Shown: positions 44,581 through 53,382 of the stretch, piece after piece
How the letters are laid out: each line of letters begins with the position of its first letter
Numbering within the stretch: the first letter of the stretch is position 1
Source of the DNA: Desulfobulbaceae bacterium
GTDB lineage: Bacteria; Desulfobacterota; Desulfobulbia; Desulfobulbales; Desulfocapsaceae
Reading direction: 5' to 3'
NCBI GenBank assembly: GCA_011390165.1
Contig: JAABSV010000010.1
Location: 1-64,000 of the forward strand
DNA: 64,000 nucleotides
Notes under the pieces: model-generated
Told to the model about the DNA's origin: nothing
The model's input: only the letters and a program-made list of their open reading frames with translations
The model's database searches: none
Translations under genes and position numbers: made by a program

Positions 44581-46509
44581 TCAATAACCGCGACCCGCCT
44601 GCACCTCAAGACGTACTTTCTCGGCAAACGCAGCCGGAGAGATCGGCGACAGGTTCTTGCCGTCACGGAGGCGAATAGTCACGGTCTGGTCAGTTCGTTC
44701 CTGATCGCCGATGATCAACATGTAGGGAATTTTGGCAAACTGCGCCTCCCTGATCTTGTAGTTGAGTTTTTCGTTGCGCAGGTCCTTCTCCACCCGCACC
44801 CCGGCCAGCCGCAGGGTCTTGTACACCTCTTCACAGTACGCTGCCTGAGCGTCGGTGATATTCAGTATCCTCGCCTGGACCGGAGCCAGCCAGAGCGGAA
44901 AAACCCCGGCGTAATGCTCGATGAGCACACCGATAAAGCGCTCCAGGGAACCCATCAGGGCGCGGTGGATCATAATCGGCTGGTGTTCGCTGTTGTCCTC
45001 ACCGGTATACCCCATGGCGAAGCGTTCGGGAAGGTTGAAATCGACCTGAATGGTGGAACATTGCCAGGAACGGCCGATCTGGTCCTTGATCTTGATGTCG
45101 ATCTTCGGCCCGTAAAACACCCCCTCGCCAGGGTCTATGGCATAGTTCAGCCCCTTTTTCTGCAGGGCAAGTTCCAGGGCCTCGGTGGCCTTCGCCCAGT
45201 TCTCGTCACTGCCGACATATTTTTCCGGTCGGGTGGAGAGATAAATATCGTAATCGCTGAAGCCGAAGGCCTGGAGGATATGCAGGTTGAGGGCCAGGAT
45301 ATTGAAAATCTCCTCCTCAAGCTGGTCCGGGCGGCAGAAGATGTGGGCATCGTCCTGGGTGAACCCCCGCACCCGCATCAATCCGTGCAGAGCTCCGGCC
45401 CGCTCGTAGCGGTAGACGGTGCCCAGTTCGCACCAGCGGATCGGCAGATCCCGGTAGCTGCGCCGGTGGCTGTTAAACACCCCTATGTGGAAGGGGCAGT
45501 TCATCGGCTTCAGCTGGTAGCGTACCTCGTCGATATCCATCGCCGAATACATGTTCTCGCTGTAGAAGTCGAGATGGCCGGATGTCTTCCAGAGATCCTG
45601 ACGGGCGATATGGGGGGTGTAGAGCAGCTCGTAGTCGTGGCGATAGTGCTCGTCTTTCCAGAAGTCTTCAATCAGGCGGCGCAGCTGGGCCCCCTTTGGC
45701 TGCCAGAGGATCAGGCCGGGACCGATCTCGTCGCGTATGGTGAACAATTCCAGATCTTTACCTAGTTTTCGATGATCACGGCGCTTAGCCTCTTCAATGG
45801 CTTCGAGGTAGGCGGCCAGCTCTTTCTTTTCGAAAAAGGCGGTTCCATAGAGCCGCTGGAGAACGTCACGCTTCTCGTCACCGCGCCAGTAGGCGCCGGC
45901 CACCCGGAGCAGTTTGAAGGCCTTGATGAAGGAGGTGTCGGGAAGATGTGGGCCGCGGCAGAGGTCGGTGAATTCGCCGACCTGGTAGAGGGAAACCCGG
46001 TCGCAGGCGAGGTCGTTGATCAGTTCCACCTTGAACCTCTCTTCCTCGGCCGTGAAGCGGGCCAGCGCCTCGCTGCTGGCTATCTCCTGGCGCTGGAAAG
46101 GGAGGGCGGCTCGGACCAGTTCTGCCATTCTGGCCTCGATACTGGCAAAATCTTCCGGGGTGAATGGTTCCTTGCGGAGGAAGTCGTAATAAAAGCCGCT
46201 GTCGATGGCGGGGCCGATGGCCACCTTCACCTCGCTGCCAAAGAGATCGCGGACCGCCAGGGCCATGATGTGGGAAGTGCTGTGGCGAAGAATTTCCAGG
46301 GCCTCGGAGGAGCCGATCTGGATGGGGCTGAACACCGTGTCGGTGGTGAGTACGGTGGTGAAATCGGCCACCGTTTCCCCGATCTGCACGGCCACCGTCT
46401 GCTTGCGCTGCTTGTTGGAGAGCAGTGCCTTGCAGGCTTCCCGCACCGTACTTCCGGAGGCCATGGTGGCGGCTTCCCCCTCGGACAGCTGTACCCGTAT
46501 CTCGCTCAT
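44581..46509 (-). CDS. thrS: Threonyl-tRNA synthetase
   Basis: A class II synthetase of 642 residues. Domains in order: N-terminal TGS (about 1-62); editing domain with RHSTSHIMALAVRDLFG and C-terminal zinc/His residues (about 65-225); the catalytic core (about 245-530) with zinc-binding Cys in LKPMNCPFHIGVF and motif 2 RWCELGTVYRYERAGALHGLMRVRGFTQDD; and an anticodon-binding domain ending with IIGDQERTDQTVTIR. It heads the infC-rpmI-rplT-pheST-ihfA operon. A hairpin with T-tail lies 17 bases upstream of its start, possibly an attenuator. Confidence 0.97.
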   Translation of the reverse strand: MSEIRVQLSEGEAATMASGSTVREACKALLSNKQRKQTVAVQIGETVADFTTVLTTDTVFSPIQIGSSEALEILRHSTSHIMALAVRDLFGSEVKVAIGPAIDSGFYYDFLRKEPFTPEDFASIEARMAELVRAALPFQRQEIASSEALARFTAEEERFKVELINDLACDRVSLYQVGEFTDLCRGPHLPDTSFIKAFKLLRVAGAYWRGDEKRDVLQRLYGTAFFEKKELAAYLEAIEEAKRRDHRKLGKDLELFTIRDEIGPGLILWQPKGAQLRRLIEDFWKDEHYRHDYELLYTPHIARQDLWKTSGHLDFYSENMYSAMDIDEVRYQLKPMNCPFHIGVFNSHRRSYRDLPIRWCELGTVYRYERAGALHGLMRVRGFTQDDAHIFCRPDQLEEEIFNILALNLHILQAFGFSDYDIYLSTRPEKYVGSDENWAKATEALELALQKKGLNYAIDPGEGVFYGPKIDIKIKDQIGRSWQCSTIQVDFNLPERFAMGYTGEDNSEHQPIMIHRALMGSLERFIGVLIEHYAGVFPLWLAPVQARILNITDAQAAYCEEVYKTLRLAGVRVEKDLRNEKLNYKIREAQFAKIPYMLIIGDQERTDQTVTIRLRDGKNLSPISPAAFAEKVRLEVQAGRGY

Positions 46510-46525
46510 GGCTGGATCTTCTGGA

Positions 46526-46581
46526 TAAAAATAAAGGCTAAAGAGCTAACCCCTTGTTGAAAGGTGTTCACCTTTAGCCTT
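46526..46581 (-). terminator. Hairpin with T-rich tail between tRNA-Val and thrS
   Basis: On the minus strand AAGGCTAAAG (46581 to 46572) pairs with CTTTAGCCTT (46543 to 46534), followed by TTATTTTTATCC. A competing smaller hairpin, AAAGGTG-AA-CACCTTT (46575 to 46560), shares one arm. It ends the tRNA-Val transcript, but the two exclusive folds just ahead of thrS would also suit attenuation. Confidence 0.7.
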
Positions 46582-46587
46582 ATATTC

Positions 46588-46662
46588 TGGTAGGCGCGGA
46601 CGGGATTGAACCGACGACATCCACCACGTCAAGGTGGCGCTCTCCCACTGAGCTACGCGCCT
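46588..46662 (-). tRNA. tRNA-Val (anticodon GAC)
   Basis: A 75-base cloverleaf with CCA encoded. Acceptor AGGCGCG pairs with CGCGCCT and the D arm is GCTC...GAGC. The anticodon stem CCACC/GGTGG has loop TTGACGT, giving GAC. The T arm is GTCGGTTCAATCCCGTC-like. It lies directly upstream of thrS on the same strand. Confidence 0.95.
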
Positions 46663-47045
46663 GCACTGGCTTCTTCCAGTATGCATCCCGGAACCCATTT
46701 TGACATGCCCCAAGTCAGCCAGATTGCAACCGATTTCTCAATCGGACTGCACCTGCCGCTCTCCCGCAGTGTCGGGCCCGGCATTCGGCGGCGCAACGGC
46801 CGCCTGTTTCTGGTACCGTGAAAGAGCTTCCCGGCAACAGAGGCAAATCTTATAGCACATGTTGCCGACCTGCGCAAGAGTTTTGCTAGTTTTTTTCCCT
46901 TTCTTGCCGCCACCTCAGGCAACTTTCCATGCGGCAGTCGGTCATGTTCCCTCTTTCGCTCGACCTGGGTCGGAGAGGCCCAGGCGGGACGTTCTTCTTC
47001 GACCTGCCCGCACCTCTTCGTTGCCTTGTTGAAAAGAACAGATGT
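46663..47045. other. Intergenic region, no gene seen
   Basis: No supported frame on either strand. The part next to the tRNA should hold the tRNA-Val/thrS promoter on the minus strand. I found no clear consensus and no repeat. Confidence 0.5.
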
Positions 47046-47450
47046 TCAAAAGGAAAGATTTTGTCGTTTACGGTACACCATACCGGTAAATCGGGCCACG
47101 ACCTCTCCCTCTTCGTCGGTGACCAGGACATCGTAGGTGCCGATCCGTTTCGGTTCCCCCACCTCGCTGGCGGCAGCATAGAGGGTACCGTGTGATTTGG
47201 CGGCCAGAAAAAAGATGTTGGCGCTGATCGCCAGAGCGAGTTGGCCGCGGCTGTTGGAGGCAACGGCAAAGGCCAGGTCGGCGAGGGTGAAGATGGCCCC
47301 ACCCTGTACCACGCCGGCAGCATTGAGGTGCCTCTTGTCAATTGCCATCATCGCCCGGCAATACCCGGTACCCGCCTCGACAATGGTGATTCCGGCCTCA
47401 GCGGCAAAGCGGTCGGCGGCAAAAAACGATCTCGCCTGGTCGGTATCCAT
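47046..47450 (-). CDS. PaaI-type hotdog thioesterase
   Basis: A 134-residue hotdog-fold acyl-CoA thioesterase. The family motif HLNAAGVVQGGAIFTLADLAFAVASN carries the catalytic Asp in the DL segment. The C-terminal GTYDVLVTDEEGEVVARFTGMVYRK matches the phenylacetate thioesterase group. ATG 47450 follows GGAGAAAAAA. It probably hydrolyses aryl- or acyl-CoA esters for CoA recycling. No phenylacetate genes adjoin, so the substrate is open. Confidence 0.9.
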   Translation of the reverse strand: MDTDQARSFFAADRFAAEAGITIVEAGTGYCRAMMAIDKRHLNAAGVVQGGAIFTLADLAFAVASNSRGQLALAISANIFFLAAKSHGTLYAAASEVGEPKRIGTYDVLVTDEEGEVVARFTGMVYRKRQNLSF

Positions 47451-47629
47451 TTTTTTCTCCTCAATTTTCTGGGAAAGCACTTTGTGGAGGCAATATCTAC
47501 CTCGCATCGGTGGCCCCCCTCCCATGCCCTGCTCTTCGGGTCGATGCTCAGGCAGATGGTCCGGGCGGCCGGGGTTCGCGCCCTGGCCGGTCCGGCCTGG
47601 ATCGCCAAGGAGGAGATCGGCAAAAGTGC

Positions 47630-48232
47630 TTAGCGCACCTCACCCCGGGATTCAATAGCCCGGGCCAGGGTGTAGCGGTCGGCGTACTTGATGTCCATCC
47701 CCATCGGGATGCCGCAGGCCAGCCGGGTGAGGCGGATCGGCAAGGGGTGGAGGAGGTCGATGAGGTAGGAGGCGGTGGCCTCGCCGGGGACGGTGGAACT
47801 GGTGGCGATAATCACCTCCCTGATCCCTCCCGCCTGCACCCGGGCGCGGAGTTCGCGCACTTTGATCTCGTCCGGGCCAATACCGTCCATGGGAGAGATA
47901 ACGCCATGAAGAATGTGGTACTGGCCGCGGAAGGAACCGGTTTTTTCAATGGCCAGGAGATCGCCCGACTGCTCGACCACGCAGATCAGTTCCGCTGTTC
48001 GCCGGGGATCGCCACAGATGTCGCAGGGGTCGCTGGCGGAGAAGGAACAGCAGTTCGAACAGAGGCGGATCGCCCCATGCAGCTGGTTGAGGGCGGCGGC
48101 GAGGTCGCTGGCCAGTGTCGGTGGTTTACGGAGGATGTTGAGGGCCAGACGGGTGGCGGTCTTCTGGCCGATGCCCGGGAGCTTGACCAGTTGCTCGATC
48201 AGCTCTTCCAGGGCCGGGGGGAGGATTTGCAT
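47630..48232 (-). CDS. recR: Recombination protein RecR
   Basis: A 200-residue RecFOR-pathway protein that helps load RecA at gaps. The N-terminal helix-hairpin-helix KLPGIGQKTATRLAL precedes a zinc finger CSNC-(11)-CDIC at about 57-74. A Toprim domain follows with ICVVEQSGDLLAIE and the characteristic YHILHGVISPMDGIGPD. It follows ybaB by three bases in the universal dnaX-ybaB-recR order. Confidence 0.97.
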   Translation of the reverse strand: MQILPPALEELIEQLVKLPGIGQKTATRLALNILRKPPTLASDLAAALNQLHGAIRLCSNCCSFSASDPCDICGDPRRTAELICVVEQSGDLLAIEKTGSFRGQYHILHGVISPMDGIGPDEIKVRELRARVQAGGIREVIIATSSTVPGEATASYLIDLLHPLPIRLTRLACGIPMGMDIKYADRYTLARAIESRGEVR

Positions 48233-48235
48233 GGT

Positions 48236-48559
48236 TCAGGGGTTGAGGAAGTTGCTCATGCCGGGCAGGTTGAGGCCGCCGGTGAGCCGGCCCAGTTCCT
48301 CCTTGCTCAAGGCCTTGGCTCTTCGCAGGGCATCGTTGGTGGCGGCGACGATCAGATCCTGCAAGACGGTCACCTCATTGGGATCGATTACCACCTGTTC
48401 CACCTTCACCGCCAGGACCTCTCCCTGACCGTTGACGGTCACCTCCACCATACCGCCACCGGCGCTGCCGGTGATGGTCTTACGGGCCAGATCCTGATGG
48501 ATCTGGGCGATCTTCTCCTGCATCACCTTGGCCTGCTGCATGATGTTGCTGATATCCAT
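48236..48559 (-). CDS. YbaB/EbfC nucleoid-associated protein
   Basis: A 107-residue DNA-binding protein of the YbaB family, starting MDISNIMQQAKVMQEKIAQIHQDL. The conserved core is GGGMVEVTVNGQGEVLAVKVEQVVI and the end is NLPGM. ATG 48559 follows GGAGAGC. It is cotranscribed with dnaX and recR. A longer upstream frame to 48697 has no support. Confidence 0.95.
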   Translation of the reverse strand: MDISNIMQQAKVMQEKIAQIHQDLARKTITGSAGGGMVEVTVNGQGEVLAVKVEQVVIDPNEVTVLQDLIVAATNDALRRAKALSKEELGRLTGGLNLPGMSNFLNP

Positions 48560-48665
48560 AGCTCTCCTTTGTTCGGCACAAATTACCTTTGCTCTTGTTT
48601 TGCCGGTGATGTCCGCCGGCAAAACAAGGAGGTGTACGTTCAGGTCTGCTGCCTGTAACGAGTTG

Positions 48666-50444
48666 TCAGCGGTTGCCGGGGCCGATCCGGATGTCACCGA
48701 CCTGGCCGTTGAAGATTTCCGTGGTCATCACTACCAGCGGGTCACTGGCCAGTTGCTGCCGCTTCTGCTGCGGGGAGTCGTTGCCGTCAGCATCCGGCCC
48801 GGGGAGGGTGTCCGGGACCGAAAAGCGAACCCTAAGCGGTTTCTGGAAAAAATCCAGGACGAATTCGGTAAGCACCTGGTGGTTCTCTTTCTGGCGGAGG
48901 AGGGCACAACTGGCGGCATCAGCGTAGACCAGCAGGAGTTCCCCCGGTGGGTGTTCTTTCGGGGTGTTGGCCAGTTGCAGCCCCTGGGCCATCCACTCCT
49001 TGATCCCTTTGACGTAGGCGATAAAGGCCGGCCAGTCTCGACGGATATCCCTGGTGTGGGAGGCGATGGCCGGGGTTTCCGGCTGTGCGGCCGCTTGTCC
49101 GGTCGGCTCAGCAGGCCTGGCGGGGGGCGGTTCGGCGGTTGTCGGTGGCGGTGTTGAAGGCTGCGGTGGTGGCCGGGAACTTGCGGGCGGCGGCAATGGC
49201 TGTTCCTCCGGCGGTGGGGCGGAAGGCAGATAACCAGGCCCTCTCCCTTGGTCTGCTGTCAGTACCACAGAAGCCGGGGCCATCGTTGACGGGGCCCTCT
49301 TGGGGGTTGCGGTCAGCAACCGCTCAAGTTGGCCGAGCAGGCTGGCAACCGGAACCACCTGGCCCGCCTCGAGAATAGCGAGAAAGGAGGTCTCCATGGT
49401 CAGCCGCGGTTGCGGGCTGTTTTTCACCTCGCCGGCCATGGCCATCAGTTGGCTCAACTGCAGGTGGATGGTCTCGGCGCTGCAGCCGGCGGCCAGTTGA
49501 GCCAGTTCCTGGCGCTCCTCCTCCGGCCGGTCAATCAGTTCAGCACAGCCGTCAATCCTGCAGAGCAGCAGACAGCGAAAATTGTCCATCAGATCTTCGA
49601 GAAAACGGCGGTTGTCTATGCCGTAGGCAAAGATTTCGTGCAAAACCAGAAACACCTCCGCCCGGTTACCACCGAGCAGCGCCCGGGTCAGCCGCAGCAG
49701 CGATTCCCGCCCCACTAGCCCGAGAATCTCCACCACGTCGGCAAGGGTGATTTTTTTCTCGCCAAAGGAGAACATCTGGTCAAGCAGACTGAGGCCGTCT
49801 CGGATTGAGCCGGCCGCCTCCCGGACAATCAGCGACAGCGCCGCCGCTTCGATACCATACCCTTCTGCTTCCACCAGTCTTAGGAAATGGGCCTGCAGTT
49901 CAGCGGCTGGGATCCGTTTCAGTTCGTACTGCTGGCAGCGAGAGAGGATGGTGATCGGGATCTTGTGGATCTCGGTGGTGGCAAACATGAAGTAGACGTG
50001 GGCCGGCGGCTCTTCCAGGGTCTTCAACAGGGCGTTGAAGGCCTCGGTGGTGAGCATGTGCACCTCGTCGATGATGATGATTTTATGGCGGGCGGCGGTG
50101 GGGAGAAAGCGGATTTTTTCTTTCAGTTCACGGATCTCCTGAATTCCCCGGTTCGAGGCGCCGTCAATTTCGTGCAGGTCGAGGGAGTTGCCGGCGGCAA
50201 TCTCCAGGCAGGATGAACAACTGCCGCAGGGGCGATGGTCCCGTTCCGCCTGGCAGTTGAGGGCCTTGGCCATGATCCGGGCCAGGGTGGTTTTGCCGAC
50301 GCCGCGTACCCCGGAGAAAAGGATGGCGTGGGCGACCCGGTCGCGGCGGATACTATTCTGGAGGGTCTGGACGATTGGTCGCTGCCCGACTACCTCGGCG
50401 AAGATCTGTGGCCGTGACTTTCTGGCAAGAACAAGATACGACAT
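48666..50444 (-). CDS. dnaX: DNA polymerase III subunits gamma/tau
   Basis: The clamp-loader ATPase, 592 residues. Walker A is in FSGVRGVGKTTLARIMAKALNC, and the zinc module CQAERDHRPCGSCSSC is near 64-79. Walker B is IIIDEVHMLTTEAFNALLKTLEEPP, and sensor and lid domains extend to about 360. A proline-rich linker (about 400-450, PPPEEQPLPPPASSRPP-like) leads to a C-terminal domain that would contact the polymerase. An A7 run near codon 235 is inside the ATPase core and is unlikely to be a programmed frameshift. The SRP RNA gene lies just upstream. Confidence 0.96.
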   Translation of the reverse strand: MSYLVLARKSRPQIFAEVVGQRPIVQTLQNSIRRDRVAHAILFSGVRGVGKTTLARIMAKALNCQAERDHRPCGSCSSCLEIAAGNSLDLHEIDGASNRGIQEIRELKEKIRFLPTAARHKIIIIDEVHMLTTEAFNALLKTLEEPPAHVYFMFATTEIHKIPITILSRCQQYELKRIPAAELQAHFLRLVEAEGYGIEAAALSLIVREAAGSIRDGLSLLDQMFSFGEKKITLADVVEILGLVGRESLLRLTRALLGGNRAEVFLVLHEIFAYGIDNRRFLEDLMDNFRCLLLCRIDGCAELIDRPEEERQELAQLAAGCSAETIHLQLSQLMAMAGEVKNSPQPRLTMETSFLAILEAGQVVPVASLLGQLERLLTATPKRAPSTMAPASVVLTADQGRGPGYLPSAPPPEEQPLPPPASSRPPPQPSTPPPTTAEPPPARPAEPTGQAAAQPETPAIASHTRDIRRDWPAFIAYVKGIKEWMAQGLQLANTPKEHPPGELLLVYADAASCALLRQKENHQVLTEFVLDFFQKPLRVRFSVPDTLPGPDADGNDSPQQKRQQLASDPLVVMTTEIFNGQVGDIRIGPGNR

Positions 50445-50492
50445 GCGGCACCGGTTGGAGGGTGGCCGGCCCGGCGGCCCGGAGAAAAAAAT

Positions 50493-50593
50493 GATAGCCG
50501 GGTTACCCGCGGCACACAGAGAGGGTCGCTACCGTTGCTTCCTTCCGGACCTGGCGGGGTTCGCGATTCTCTGTTGCGCGGGGCCCGGCTATC
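50493..50593 (-). ncRNA. ffs: Signal recognition particle RNA (4.5S, small bacterial type)
   Basis: About 101 bases form one long hairpin. GATAGCCGGG pairs with CCCGGCTATC at the ends, and the apical domain carries the conserved GGTCCGGAAGGAAGCAAC and internal-loop elements. Seven or more T follow the 3' end on the minus strand and serve as terminator. The position directly ahead of dnaX is common in bacteria. It partners Ffh in membrane targeting. Confidence 0.96.
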
Positions 50594-50774
50594 AAACTCG
50601 ACGCCTGGGGGAGTTGCTGTTTGCCCTGGTACAGATTGTGCTGTGACTGCTTACCACCAGTAATGCACCAGCACAAGTAACTCACCAGCGATCCACCAGC
50701 AATTTTTCTGCAATGCACCACAAGGCAACGATTGCAACGCCTGCCCCCAATAGCAAGGGCGCATATCAACTATC

Positions 50775-50860
50775 TGGCGGAGAGGGTGAGATTCGAACTC
50801 ACGGTACTTGCGTACACACGCGTTCCAGGCGTGCACCTTAAGCCACTCGGTCACCTCTCC
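50775..50860 (-). tRNA. tRNA-Ser (anticodon GGA)
   Basis: An 86-base class II tRNA with long variable arm and encoded CCA. The acceptor GGAGAGG pairs with CCTCTCC. The anticodon stem CACGC/GCGTG has loop CTGGAAC, giving GGA. The variable arm TGTACGCAAGTACC and T arm GTGAGTTCGAATCTCAC are clear. It lies upstream of the SRP RNA on the same strand. Confidence 0.96.
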
Positions 50861-51043
50861 GCATCAATCAGGGGCGGAGAAAAGGTGGCTTCTATGTAAA
50901 CCGTCGCTGCTCTTTTGGCAATAAAAAAGCGGTTTGGCCGGAAAATTGGTCATTGTCGAGGCCGTCGATGGGCGGTCTTTTTTGGCCTGCTAATTAACTG
51001 GTAAATCAGCTGCTCAATGAGCTGGCCAGCTGGCCGGCTGCCC

Positions 51044-51583
51044 TCATTCTCCTGCCGGTTCATCGTCGGCCAGCATAGCCCCGACTGCCGGCGTACTCCC
51101 CACTTTGCGCCTTTTTCGGAAAAACTGACGGAGGAGGGCAGCACATTCTCCGGCGAGGATGCCGCCACTGATCTTTAGCTGGTGGTTCAGGCGGTGGTCA
51201 CTGCCGATCTGGTAGAGGGAGTGGGCGGCGCCGCCTTTCGGGTCGGTGGCGCCATAGACCAGGCGTTCGACCCGGGCGTGGAGAATGGCCCCCATGCACA
51301 TCAGGCAGGGTTCAAGGGTGACGTAGAGGGTGGTACCGGGCAGGCGGTAGTTGCCGAGCCGGCGGGCAGCCGTGCGGAGGGCAACAATTTCGGCGTGGGC
51401 GGTAGGGTCAAAACTGGTGATCGGACAGTTGCCGGCACTGGCAAGCAGCCCCTCCCCGTCCACCAGTACCGCCCCCACCGGAACCTCGCCGGCAGCGGCG
51501 GTGGCCCGGGCCTGTTCAAGGGCCAGGGCCATCCACTGGCGGTCGGCGGAGTCGACCGATGCCAAGTGCTTGCCGGCCATCAC
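51044..51583 (-). CDS. tadA: tRNA-specific adenosine deaminase
   Basis: Converts A34 to inosine in tRNA-Arg(ACG). It is a 179-residue cytidine-deaminase-fold enzyme with zinc ligands H63 (in TAHAEIVAL, catalytic E65), C93 and C96 (EPCLMCMGAI). GEVPVGAVLVDGEG and HARVERLVYGATDPKGGAAHSLYQI are family features. The last ~25 residues are a variable tail. Its start overlaps the end of the M3 peptidase gene by four bases. Confidence 0.95.
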   Translation of the reverse strand: MMAGKHLASVDSADRQWMALALEQARATAAAGEVPVGAVLVDGEGLLASAGNCPITSFDPTAHAEIVALRTAARRLGNYRLPGTTLYVTLEPCLMCMGAILHARVERLVYGATDPKGGAAHSLYQIGSDHRLNHQLKISGGILAGECAALLRQFFRKRRKVGSTPAVGAMLADDEPAGE

Positions 51584-53358
51584 TCCACCAGGGTGAGCAT
51601 CTCCTCGATTACCCCCAGCCCCCTCTCCCAGAAGGCCGAGTCATTGAGGTCGATGGCAAAGGGGTGGAGCAGTTCGGCGGGCGAGCGGGAGCCGCCGGCG
51701 GCGAGAAGATCGAGATAGTTGGCAACAAAGGGTTCACCCTGCTGGCGATAGAGACCGTAGAGGGCCAGCACCAGCAGTTCGCCGAAGGCGTAGGAGTAGA
51801 CGTAGCCGGGGGTGGCGAGGAAGTGGGGAATGTAGGACCACCAGAGGCCATAGCCCTCGCCGAGGTGCACCGAGTCGCCGAACATCTCCCCCTGGGTGCG
51901 CAGCCAGTAGTCGCTCAACTGGTCGCTGCTCAGTTCGCCGTGCTGCCGCCGTCCCTCGTGCATCAGGGCCTCGAAACGGTGCATGGCGGTCTGTCGGAAT
52001 ACCGTGGCGAAGATCGATTCCAGTTTCTGGCAGATGAAGGCCTGACGGTGCTGCGGCTCCTTGAGGAGTTCCATCTGGCTGTGGAAAACCAGCAGCTCGG
52101 CGAAGACCGAGGCGGTCTCGGCCAGGGGCAGGGTGGTGTCGCTGTTGTAGTAGCCCTGTCCGGCGGCAAGAAACTGGTGTACCCCGTGGCCCAGTTCGTG
52201 GGCCACGGTGGCGACATCACGCAGACTGCCGGTGTAGTTGACCAGAACGAAAGGGTGGACTGAGGGAACCGCCGGGTGGGCGAAGGCTCCGCCCCGCTTG
52301 CCCGGGGCGACCGGGGCGTGGATCCAACCCTCGGCGAAAAAGCGGTCGGCGATGGCCGCCATCTGTGGCGAAAAGTCGGCAAAGGCGGCAAGAACAATTC
52401 GCCGGCAGTCACTCCAGCCGATCCGGGTCGTGGGCAGGGAGGGGAGGGGGGCGTAGCGGTCGTACTGTTCCAGTCGATCAAGGCCGAGCAGCCTTTTCTT
52501 AAGACGATAGTAGCGGGCAACCAGTTCCTGGCGGGCGGTGACCGCCGCCACCAGGGCCGCCACCGTCCCCCCCTCCAGTTCGTTTGCCAGATTCATGGCG
52601 CCCAGCCACCCTTCATGCCGGCGGAGCCGGTCGTCGATCATCTTCTCGGCGGCCAGGGTGTTGTAGATGTGGGTGAGAATATGGTTGTTGGCCTGCAGGC
52701 CAGCGGTCATCTCGGCAGCGGCGCTCTGCCGTACCTGCCGCTCCGGGTGGTAGAGGTCGCTGAGTACTTCTTCTTCGGTTCGGCCTCGCGCACCGAATTT
52801 GATGGCGCTGAAAATCTTGTCGAAGAGGGTGTTCCAGGCGCTTCGCCCGACCGGTTCGAGTTCGGCCAGGAGCTGTTCCTCGCCTTCGCTCAGCTGGTGT
52901 GGCCGGTACCGGCGCAGGCCTTCCAGGTGGTGGCGGTAGCCGGCGAGAACCGGTTCGGCCAGCAGCCGTACCGCCCGTTCCTCATCGACTCGGTTCCACT
53001 CCAAGGCGAAAAAGAGGGTATCCCGTTGGCAGCGGCTGGCCAGTTCCCGCACCTGCTGATCAAGGCGGCCGGCAGCGGCATTGTCCATTTGGGTGGTGAA
53101 ATTGAGGAAGGCAAAGGTCGACAGCCGGCCAAGAAGCGCCTCCAGTTCCTCCAGCCGGCGCACCAGGGCACAAAGTGCTGCCGCCTCCAGTTCAGCCACC
53201 CGGCCGTAGGCCAGCCGGCGGATGGCCGCTGCCTCGGCTTCGGCCCGGCGGCTGTCGGCGGCCAGTCCCGGGGCCTCGCAGCCGGTGTAGAGGTCGCCGA
53301 GGTTCCAGAGAACGTCAGTGCTGCCCAGAGCCCGGTTCAACTCGTCGTGTTCGGCCAT
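51580..53358 (-). CDS. M3-family oligoendopeptidase (PepF-like)
   Basis: A 592-residue zinc metallopeptidase. The HExxH motif is in ATVAHELGHGVHQFLA (about residues 385-400), with the downstream glutamate in LPLAETASVFAELL. The C-terminal YVYSYAFGELLVLALYGLYRQQG is typical of the PepF/M3B group. It cuts short peptides in the cytoplasm. It precedes and overlaps tadA. Trp synthase genes lie upstream on the same strand, 24 bp away, so a long operon is possible. Confidence 0.92.
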   Translation of the reverse strand: MAEHDELNRALGSTDVLWNLGDLYTGCEAPGLAADSRRAEAEAAAIRRLAYGRVAELEAAALCALVRRLEELEALLGRLSTFAFLNFTTQMDNAAAGRLDQQVRELASRCQRDTLFFALEWNRVDEERAVRLLAEPVLAGYRHHLEGLRRYRPHQLSEGEEQLLAELEPVGRSAWNTLFDKIFSAIKFGARGRTEEEVLSDLYHPERQVRQSAAAEMTAGLQANNHILTHIYNTLAAEKMIDDRLRRHEGWLGAMNLANELEGGTVAALVAAVTARQELVARYYRLKKRLLGLDRLEQYDRYAPLPSLPTTRIGWSDCRRIVLAAFADFSPQMAAIADRFFAEGWIHAPVAPGKRGGAFAHPAVPSVHPFVLVNYTGSLRDVATVAHELGHGVHQFLAAGQGYYNSDTTLPLAETASVFAELLVFHSQMELLKEPQHRQAFICQKLESIFATVFRQTAMHRFEALMHEGRRQHGELSSDQLSDYWLRTQGEMFGDSVHLGEGYGLWWSYIPHFLATPGYVYSYAFGELLVLALYGLYRQQGEPFVANYLDLLAAGGSRSPAELLHPFAIDLNDSAFWERGLGVIEEMLTLVE

Positions 53359-53382
53359 GTTCGTCTCCTCAAGGGCGCTGGC

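Noticed and set aside
46526-46587. T-box leader for thrS
   Set aside because: No T-box consensus and no specifier-loop architecture in the short leader.
49735-49760. Programmed frameshift in dnaX at an A7 run
   Set aside because: The run falls inside the ATPase core near codon 235, far before the usual gamma/tau boundary, with no supporting stem or upstream stimulator noted.
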